Below are positions 58,952-64,000 of a stretch of DNA of 64,000 nucleotides, piece by piece (positions within the stretch are counted from its first letter, which is position 1; every line of letters begins with the position of its first letter). Where the stretch lies: contig NZ_JAJLLW010000010.1 of NCBI RefSeq assembly GCF_020991005.1, positions 53,414-117,413 on the forward strand. Direction: 5' to 3'. A program made the position numbers and the translations under genes. This DNA is from Halomonas sp. CUBES01. GTDB lineage: Bacteria > Pseudomonadota > Gammaproteobacteria > Pseudomonadales > Halomonadaceae. Under the pieces are notes generated by a model. The model saw only the letters and a program-made list of their open reading frames with translations, made no database searches and had not been told where the DNA came from.

Positions 58952-59589
58952 TCAGTCGACATTATCTGGACGCCCCCTTCGGGTGGCTTGGCGGTCTGCT
59001 GCGCCGGGAAAGCGAGCGCCGTCGTTATCAAGCGTCCCCCTACGCATGGCTTTTCCAGCCTTATCTGGGCAATGAGCTGGTAGCGCTTGCCTGCTTTGCT
59101 CACCACGGTGTCATGAGCGTGGCGGCGGTGACGCTACGCAAGCACCAACTGCTGACCAGCCGTGCGTGGGTGGCGGCGCTAAGTGAAGGCGTGCGCGACA
59201 GCGGTGCCGCCGAGCGCCGCCATCAGCTGCTCTACAACGTCGAGACGACGCTGCCCCTCAACGTCGAAAGCCTGCGTTCACTGGTTGAGTTTATCGGCAA
59301 CCGACCGGTTATCGGCTGGCAGCTGGAGCAGCGTCTTGCGCCGCTCGAGCAGCAGCTGCGCTGCCATCTGGGATTCGGCCTGCCCAATGCCCGCGTGGAC
59401 GTCACCAAGCTGCATCAGCGTCACCTGCGCCGTCTGCATCCGCAGGCCGAGCAGGTGGACGAGCTGGCCCAGGCGCTGGCGTGCTGGCAAGTGCCCAGTC
59501 AGGCGCCTCAGCGAGCACTGGAAGATGCTACGGCGAGCGCGCTTTTGTATTTGCGCCTGCAGCGTAATGAGGTAGACGCCGTCTCATAG
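58948..59589 (+). CDS. degenerate DnaQ-like (3'-5' exonuclease fold) protein
   Basis: This 213-aa protein starts with a GTG overlapping the DUF294 stop (GTGA). It takes the place of the DEDD exonuclease usually found next to DUF294. [23 protein letters not shown] corresponds to the exo II region (normally HxxFD) and [15 protein letters not shown] to exo III (normally HxAxxDA). The exo I DxE segment is replaced by [13 protein letters not shown], the exo II Asp is gone and the exo III His is Gln, with only the exo III Asp left. Nuclease activity is therefore unlikely. The fold assignment is from pattern, not search. Confidence 0.65.
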   Translation: MISRHYLDAPFGWLGGLLRRESERRRYQASPYAWLFQPYLGNELVALACFAHHGVMSVAAVTLRKHQLLTSRAWVAALSEGVRDSGAAERRHQLLYNVETTLPLNVESLRSLVEFIGNRPVIGWQLEQRLAPLEQQLRCHLGFGLPNARVDVTKLHQRHLRRLHPQAEQVDELAQALACWQVPSQAPQRALEDATASALLYLRLQRNEVDAVS

Positions 59590-59599
59590 CGGCGAGCGG

Positions 59600-59629
59600 T
59601 TGGGCCGGGGCGTCGAGAGTTGCTAGAAT
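59600..59629 (+). promoter_or_regulatory. probable promoter of ttcA
   Basis: TTGGGC (59600-59605) and TAGAAT (59624-59629) are 18 bp apart, with TG one base before the -10 (TGCTAGAAT, the same extended -10 as at rpmE). It begins 11 bp after the previous stop codon. Confidence 0.55.
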
Positions 59630-59666
59630 GCTGATTGCTTCTCTGACTATCGGCAGTGCTAATACC

Positions 59667-60578
59667 ATGCAACATCACCTTGATCATTTCGACCCTGCGT
59701 CAGCGACCACCGACGCAGCAGCCCGCTTATCCGAAGCGGAACATCGCGATGCCAAGCGCAAGCGTGAGTTCAACAAGCTGCAGAAGCGGCTGCGCCGAGA
59801 CGTGGGCAACGCGATCATCGACTATCGCATGATCGACGAGGGCGACCGCGTCATGGTGTGTTTAAGCGGCGGCAAGGACAGCTATACCATGCTGGAGATG
59901 CTGCTCAGCCTGCAGCGCAACGCGCCGGTGAATTTTTCACTGATCGCCGTCAACATGGATCAGAAGCAGCCGGGCTTTCCCGAACATGTCCTGCCCGCCT
60001 ACCTTGAGGAACGCGGGGTGGACTACCATATCCTGGAGCGCGATACCTACTCGGTGGTGAAAGAGAAGACCCCGGAAGGCAAGACCACCTGCGCGCTGTG
60101 TTCGCGTTTGCGCCGCGGGTCGCTGTACGGGTTTGCCGAAGAGATCGGCGCCACCAAGGTTGCCCTGGGCCACCATCGGGAAGATATTCTCGAGACGCTG
60201 TTCTTGAACATGTTTTTCGGCGGCACGCTGAAGTCGATGCCGCCCAAGCTGCTTTCCGACGACGGCAGGAATATCGTCATCCGTCCGCTGGCCTACTGCA
60301 AGGAAGCGGACATTGCCGAGTACGCCCAGGCGATGGCGTTCCCGATCATTCCCTGCAATTTGTGCGGCTCGCAGCCCAACCTGCAGCGGCAGGTCGTCAA
60401 GGACATGCTGGCCGATTGGGACAAACACCACCCCGGCCGTCTGGAAAGCATGTTCAAGGCCGTGACCAACGTTGCGCCCTCGCAGCTCGCCGACCGCGAC
60501 CTGTTCGACTTCGCCGGCCTGGAAGCCAAGCAGACAGAGCTGATGGCGGGGCGTATTCAGGCGCTCAACGTCGGTTAG
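59667..60578 (+). CDS. ttcA: TtcA, tRNA 2-thiocytidine(32) synthetase
   Basis: Fe-S-dependent tRNA thiolation enzyme acting on C32. It has 303 aa from the ATG at 59667; an ATG at 59628 lies within the -10 element and so cannot be used. The PP-loop is SGGKDS at 67-72. The cluster cysteines are in [12 protein letters not shown] and [10 protein letters not shown]. The extended N-terminus ([18 protein letters not shown]) is typical. Its stop overlaps the anr stop on the other strand, the adjacency seen in pseudomonads. Confidence 0.95.
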   Translation: MQHHLDHFDPASATTDAAARLSEAEHRDAKRKREFNKLQKRLRRDVGNAIIDYRMIDEGDRVMVCLSGGKDSYTMLEMLLSLQRNAPVNFSLIAVNMDQKQPGFPEHVLPAYLEERGVDYHILERDTYSVVKEKTPEGKTTCALCSRLRRGSLYGFAEEIGATKVALGHHREDILETLFLNMFFGGTLKSMPPKLLSDDGRNIVIRPLAYCKEADIAEYAQAMAFPIIPCNLCGSQPNLQRQVVKDMLADWDKHHPGRLESMFKAVTNVAPSQLADRDLFDFAGLEAKQTELMAGRIQALNVG

Positions 60579-61318
60579 GCGGCTGGGCTTTCCTCCTCGG
60601 CCAGCTGCTGTAGTCTGGCCATGTCGAGGATCTGTACCTCGCGGCCCGAGACGGCTACCAGCGACTGCGACTGGAAGCGGCTGACAATCCGGCTGACGGT
60701 CTCCACGGCGAGCCCCAGGTAGTTGCCGATGTCGGCTCTGGGCATCGACAGGCGAAAGCTGTACGGGGAGTAGCCGCGGCGACGGAAGCGGTCGGAAAGC
60801 GTGATCAGAAAGCTTGCCAGCCGCTGGTCGGCGGTTTTGCGCGACAGCAGCCGCATCATGCGCCGGTCGTTGCGCAGCTCCTTGCTCATGCTGCGGTACA
60901 GCTGGCCGCGTAACTCCGGCAGCTTTTCCGACAGCTGATCCAGCCGGTCGAAAGGAATTTCACACACCGTGGTAGTTTCCAGGGCAATCGCGCTGCCGGG
61001 ATAATGCGGCTCGTCAATCGCATCCAGCCCCACCAATTCGCTTGGCAGGTAGAAATTGGTCAGCTGATCGTTACCGCCGCCTTCGGTGGTGACCTGCTTG
61101 AGGCTTCCCGAGCGCACCGCATAGACGCTGGTAAAGTCATCGCCCTGGTGGAACAGGTGCTCGCCTTTCTTGAGCGGCGTTCGCCGTCGGATGATTGCAT
61201 CAAACTGATCCATGTCCTCCAGTTCCAGTGCCAGCGGCAGGCACAGGGAGCTGAGGCTGCAGGTCTGGCAGCGCGCTTCGTGCCATACGGCTCGCCGATG
61301 ACGCGTAGGTTCCGGCAT
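60575..61318 (-). CDS. anr: Anr/Fnr oxygen-responsive transcription regulator
   Basis: CRP/FNR-family activator with an oxygen-labile [4Fe-4S] cluster, 247 aa. The cluster ligands are Cys17, Cys20 and Cys26 ([10 protein letters not shown]) and Cys119 (TTTVCEIPF). The C-terminal helix-turn-helix reads [21 protein letters not shown], with the Glu and Arg that read TTGAT half-sites. The ATG at 61318 has GGAG six bases before it and is preferred over one at 61330. It is downstream of hemN on the same strand. Confidence 0.94.
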   Translation of the reverse strand: MPEPTRHRRAVWHEARCQTCSLSSLCLPLALELEDMDQFDAIIRRRTPLKKGEHLFHQGDDFTSVYAVRSGSLKQVTTEGGGNDQLTNFYLPSELVGLDAIDEPHYPGSAIALETTTVCEIPFDRLDQLSEKLPELRGQLYRSMSKELRNDRRMMRLLSRKTADQRLASFLITLSDRFRRRGYSPYSFRLSMPRADIGNYLGLAVETVSRIVSRFQSQSLVAVSGREVQILDMARLQQLAEEESPAA

Positions 61319-61380
61319 ACAGGTCTCCATCAGGGAACGCGTCCTTCCATTATGTAATCGGGGGGCATGCTTAACAACCG

Positions 61381-62799
61381 CTAAATAATCTTCGAGTATC
61401 GCCGGTTCCCCTGAACCGGCAAGTGTGCGTCAAACGCCATGGCCAGATGACGTACCAGCAGTCGCCCAACGGGGGTAACGGTGATGACCTGATGGCGAAG
61501 AGTAGCCAGCCCGTCCTGCTGCGCCTGGTCAAGGGCGACCAGCGCTGCCTTGAAATACTCCTGAGGATCGATCTGCCAGCGCTCGCCGAGCGCCGCCAGA
61601 TCCAGGCGCATGTCGCACATCAGCCGCTCGATGGCGTCGCGTCGGATACGGTCGTCGCGGCTGAGACGCACGCCCCGCCGGGTGGCGAGCCGGCCCTGGT
61701 CAAGAGCCGTTTCGTAGTCGGCGAGGACGCTTGCGTTTTGCGCGTAGCTGTCTTCCAGGCGTGAAATGGCCGATACGCCCAGGCCAATCAGGTCGCACTG
61801 GGCGTGGCTCGAATAGCCCTGGAAATTGCGTTGTAGAGTGCCGTTTTGCTGGGCAAGGGCCAGGCTGTCGTCCGGCCGGGCAAAATGATCCATGCCGATA
61901 TGCACATAGCCGGCGGCGGTGAGCATGTCGATGGTGACGCGCAGCATGGTCAGCTTCTCGTCGGCATCGGGCAGCTCCTCCTGGCGAATGCGCCGTTGGG
62001 GCGGGAAACGCTCTGGAAGGTGGGCGTAGTTGAACACCGACAGCCGCGCCGGGTTCAGTTCGATGACCTGATGAAGCGTCTGTGCAAAACTGTCTGCCGT
62101 CTGCTGCGGCAGGCCGTAGATAAGATCCAGGTTGAGCGAGCGAAAGCCCAGTCGCTGGGCTTCGTCCATCAGCGTTTCGGTGAGTACCTTCGGCTGGCTG
62201 CGATTGATCGCGCGCTGTACCCGGGGGTCAAGGTCCTGAACGCCGAGGCTCAAGCGGTTGAAGCCCAGCGACTGCAGGTGACGCAGGGTCAATACATCGG
62301 CTTCGCGCGGGTCGATCTCAATGGCGTAGTCGCGCTCGGGATCGCTTGACAGGCCGAAGCGGGCGTCAAGGCGGTCGATCAGCCCGCTCATCTGGTCAAG
62401 CGTCAAGAAGGTTGGCGTGCCGCCGCCCCAGTGCAGCTGCTTGACCGGCCGCCGGGTATCAATGTGCTGTGCGGTCAGCGCCATTTCGCGGTCGAGGCGG
62501 GCCAGGTAAGGTTCGGCAAGATCAGTGTTCTTGGTGGCGATCTTGTTGCAGGCACAATAGAAGCAGATCTTGCGACAGAACGGAATATGCACATACAGCG
62601 ACAGCGCCCGTTGAGCGTCGTTGCTGCGCGCCAGGGCGTCGGTAACGTCGTCGGCCGTAAACGCTTCATTGAAAGACAGGGCGGTCGGGTAAGACGTGTA
62701 GCGGGGGCCGCTGGTGGCGTAACGCTGGAGTAGCGCATCGCCCCACGCTGCAGCGTTCGAGGCGCTGTCAGTCACCGCATCATGGATGGTCGTTGGCAT
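61381..62799 (-). CDS. hemN: HemN, oxygen-independent coproporphyrinogen III dehydrogenase
   Basis: Radical-SAM enzyme of anaerobic heme synthesis, 472 aa from the ATG at 62799. The cluster motif is FCRKICFYCACNK. QLHWGGGTPTFLT, EIDPREADVLT and LGVQDLDPRVQRAINR are HemN signatures, as is the later NFQGYSSHAQCDLIGLGVSAIS. The start has only a weak ribosome binding site, and an in-frame start 34 codons upstream is possible. Anr normally controls hemN, but I saw no clear TTGAT-N4-ATCAA box in 62800-62928. Confidence 0.95.
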   Translation of the reverse strand: MPTTIHDAVTDSASNAAAWGDALLQRYATSGPRYTSYPTALSFNEAFTADDVTDALARSNDAQRALSLYVHIPFCRKICFYCACNKIATKNTDLAEPYLARLDREMALTAQHIDTRRPVKQLHWGGGTPTFLTLDQMSGLIDRLDARFGLSSDPERDYAIEIDPREADVLTLRHLQSLGFNRLSLGVQDLDPRVQRAINRSQPKVLTETLMDEAQRLGFRSLNLDLIYGLPQQTADSFAQTLHQVIELNPARLSVFNYAHLPERFPPQRRIRQEELPDADEKLTMLRVTIDMLTAAGYVHIGMDHFARPDDSLALAQQNGTLQRNFQGYSSHAQCDLIGLGVSAISRLEDSYAQNASVLADYETALDQGRLATRRGVRLSRDDRIRRDAIERLMCDMRLDLAALGERWQIDPQEYFKAALVALDQAQQDGLATLRHQVITVTPVGRLLVRHLAMAFDAHLPVQGNRRYSKII

Positions 62800-62928
62800 G
62801 GGCTCGATCCAGGTTAAAGGCTTGTCGCCAGGGTAGCGGCTGCCCTTCACGGCCGTGTTGAGCCACGTCAATAAAAGCAGCGCCGGTCGCTGCCGGTACA
62901 TTCAGCCAAACACATCGGAGACCGCATC

Positions 62929-63654
62929 GTGGAAAGCCATTGGCCGGAAGAAACAAGCATCGATAGGCAGACACTGGCCGAGGTGGTCGCCCGGCAGGCC
63001 AACGGCTGTTTCCAGGTGGCGGGGCTGGGGCCGCTCCGGCTGTATGGCCAGGCCACGCATGGCAGCCTGTTGCTGGCGCACGGCGCCGGTGCCGGGCATC
63101 GCTCGGCGTTCATGCAGCAGTTTGCCGGCGCCCTTGCGGATCAGGGGCTTCAGGTCATCACCTTTGATTTTGGCTACATGCAGCAGATTCAGGCAACGGG
63201 CAAGCGCCGCCCGCCGCCGGCGATTGCCCGCACCGTGGAGGAGCTGGCGAACTGGTATGCCTGCCTGGCCCCGTTGACGGCAACGCCACTGTGGCTCGGC
63301 GGCAAGTCGATGGGTGGCCGCGCGGCGAGCATGCTGGCAAGCGGGCAGTCTTGCCCCGGGCTGGTGCTTGCCGGCTACCCCTTTCACCCGCCCAAGGCGC
63401 CCGACAAGCTGCGTCTGGCGCACTGGCCCGGCGTGCACGCACCGTCGTTGATCCTCCAGGGCGAGCGAGACCCGTTCGGCACGCGCGAAGAGGTCGCAAC
63501 GTATCCGCTGCCCGCCTGCCTTGAGGTGGCGTGGCTGTCTGATGGCGATCACGACTTCAAGCCGCGTCGTGCATCGGGGCTCAATCAGACGATTTTGATT
63601 GACGAAGCCGCCGCTCTTGGGGCATCCTTCGTCCGCGCTCAGAGCTGCAGTTAG
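62929..63654 (+). CDS. alpha/beta-hydrolase-fold protein (KANL3/Tex30-like)
   Basis: This 241-aa protein starts at a GTG at 62929 with GGAG eight bases upstream. It shows the oxyanion-region LLAHGAGAGHRS, a nucleophile elbow GGKSMGGR, an acid-bearing LILQGERDPFG and a catalytic His in LSDGDHDFKP. These match the Tex30/KANL3-type dienelactone-hydrolase-like family. No signal peptide is seen. The substrate is unknown. Confidence 0.82.
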   Translation: MESHWPEETSIDRQTLAEVVARQANGCFQVAGLGPLRLYGQATHGSLLLAHGAGAGHRSAFMQQFAGALADQGLQVITFDFGYMQQIQATGKRRPPPAIARTVEELANWYACLAPLTATPLWLGGKSMGGRAASMLASGQSCPGLVLAGYPFHPPKAPDKLRLAHWPGVHAPSLILQGERDPFGTREEVATYPLPACLEVAWLSDGDHDFKPRRASGLNQTILIDEAAALGASFVRAQSCS

Positions 63655-63737
63655 GCGTCAGTCAGGCGTGCGTTTGAATCATGTGGTGAGTCAGGTACAC
63701 GAACGCGTATTTGATCACAGTATTTGAACGTAGCGTG

Positions 63738-63765
63738 TTGACTTCCTTCGTATCTACTGTAGAAT
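63738..63765 (+). promoter_or_regulatory. promoter of the tRNA-Val/tRNA-Asp cluster
   Basis: TTGACT (63738-63743) and TAGAAT (63760-63765) are 16 bp apart, close to consensus, with the first tRNA 20 bp downstream. Confidence 0.72.
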
Positions 63766-63784
63766 GCAGCGCCACGTGACCAGC

Positions 63785-63860
63785 GGGTGGTTAGCTCAGT
63801 TGGGAGAGCACCAGCCTTACAAGCTGGGGGTCACTGGTTCGAACCCAGTACCACCCACCA
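63785..63860 (+). tRNA. tRNA-Val (anticodon TAC)
   Basis: This 76-nt cloverleaf has acceptor GGGTGGT/ACCACCC and anticodon loop CTTACAA with TAC at 63818-63820. The T loop is TTCGAAC and the CCA end is encoded. Confidence 0.98.
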
Positions 63861-63923
63861 TCGCAAGATGGCCTGGAAACGTCGCAGTAATGAAGACGCA
63901 TAGCGTTAGCATCACGATATAGC

Positions 63924-64000
63924 GGACCGGTAGTTCAGTTGGTTAGAATGCCGGCCTGTCACGCCGGAGGTCGCGAGTTCGAGTCTCGTCCGGTCCGCCA
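63924..64000 (+). tRNA. tRNA-Asp (anticodon GTC)
   Basis: This 77-nt cloverleaf has acceptor GGACCGG/CCGGTCC and anticodon loop CTGTCAC with GTC at 63958-63960. CCA is encoded and ends at the last base of the window. The cluster may continue beyond the edge. Confidence 0.98.

Noticed and set aside
62800..62928. Anr/FNR box for hemN
   Set aside because: I looked for TTGAT-N4-ATCAA upstream of hemN and saw no adequate match, despite the adjacency of anr.

Overview
The window is a stretch of high-GC gammaproteobacterial chromosome packed with housekeeping genes. Gene families and local gene orders (ubiE-ubiJ-ubiB, argS/hslVU, purL-mltF, bepA/TusA-like/perM/bcp/dapA/bamC/purC, the CrbS/CrbR acetate locus, anr-hemN) point to the Halomonadaceae or close relatives; the genus (probably Halomonas) is inferred from memory of gene order, not from a database match. 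I see no prophage, insertion sequence, CRISPR array or rRNA. Nearly all sequence is coding, on both strands.

Layout. 1-7.3 kb, minus strand: argS, a SPOR-domain protein, hslV, hslU, a DUF971 protein, ubiE, ubiJ and the 5' part of ubiB, which runs off the left edge. 7.3-10.2 kb: a 96-bp palindromic element, priA, and divergent rpmE with a structured leader. 10.5-16.6 kb: malic enzyme, tesB, tadA, a membrane diguanylate cyclase and mltF. 16.8-25.7 kb: purL, a small zinc-ribbon protein, radD, and scpA-scpB-rluB. 25.8-26.05 kb: two identical tRNA-Lys genes. 26.2-36.7 kb: nadA, bepA, a TusA-like protein with a PerM-type permease, bcp, dapA-bamC-purC, trmO, a GNAT acetyltransferase, nadC and ampD. 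37-46.7 kb: aceE-aceF (three lipoyl domains), adk, tsaB-rsmJ, a cardiolipin synthase, a UPF0149 protein and a SprT-like protein.

46.8-59.6 kb is the most coherent system, an acetate-use locus. It holds acetyl-CoA synthetase (acs), a CrbR-like response regulator, a CrbS-like hybrid kinase whose sensor half is a sodium:solute symporter, an orphan membrane protein, a two-part VC_2705-type symporter with its DUF4212 small subunit, a cNMP/CBS/DUF294 protein, and an exonuclease-fold protein that has lost its catalytic acids. The kinase/regulator pair is expected to control acs and the symporter. A short repeated word (ACCAAAGT) in the control region shared by the symporter and DUF294 genes, with a one-mismatch copy upstream of acs, is a candidate operator.

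59.6-64 kb: ttcA converges with the oxygen sensor anr. Next come hemN, an alpha/beta hydrolase-fold protein, and tRNA-Val and tRNA-Asp, the last ending exactly at the right edge.

I found no clearly new defence or mobile system. The best leads are the acetate-locus features (pseudo-exonuclease, calcium-loop-like insert in the symporter, terminator abutting a ribosome binding site, repeated operator-like word), the 96-bp palindromic element and the rpmE leader.
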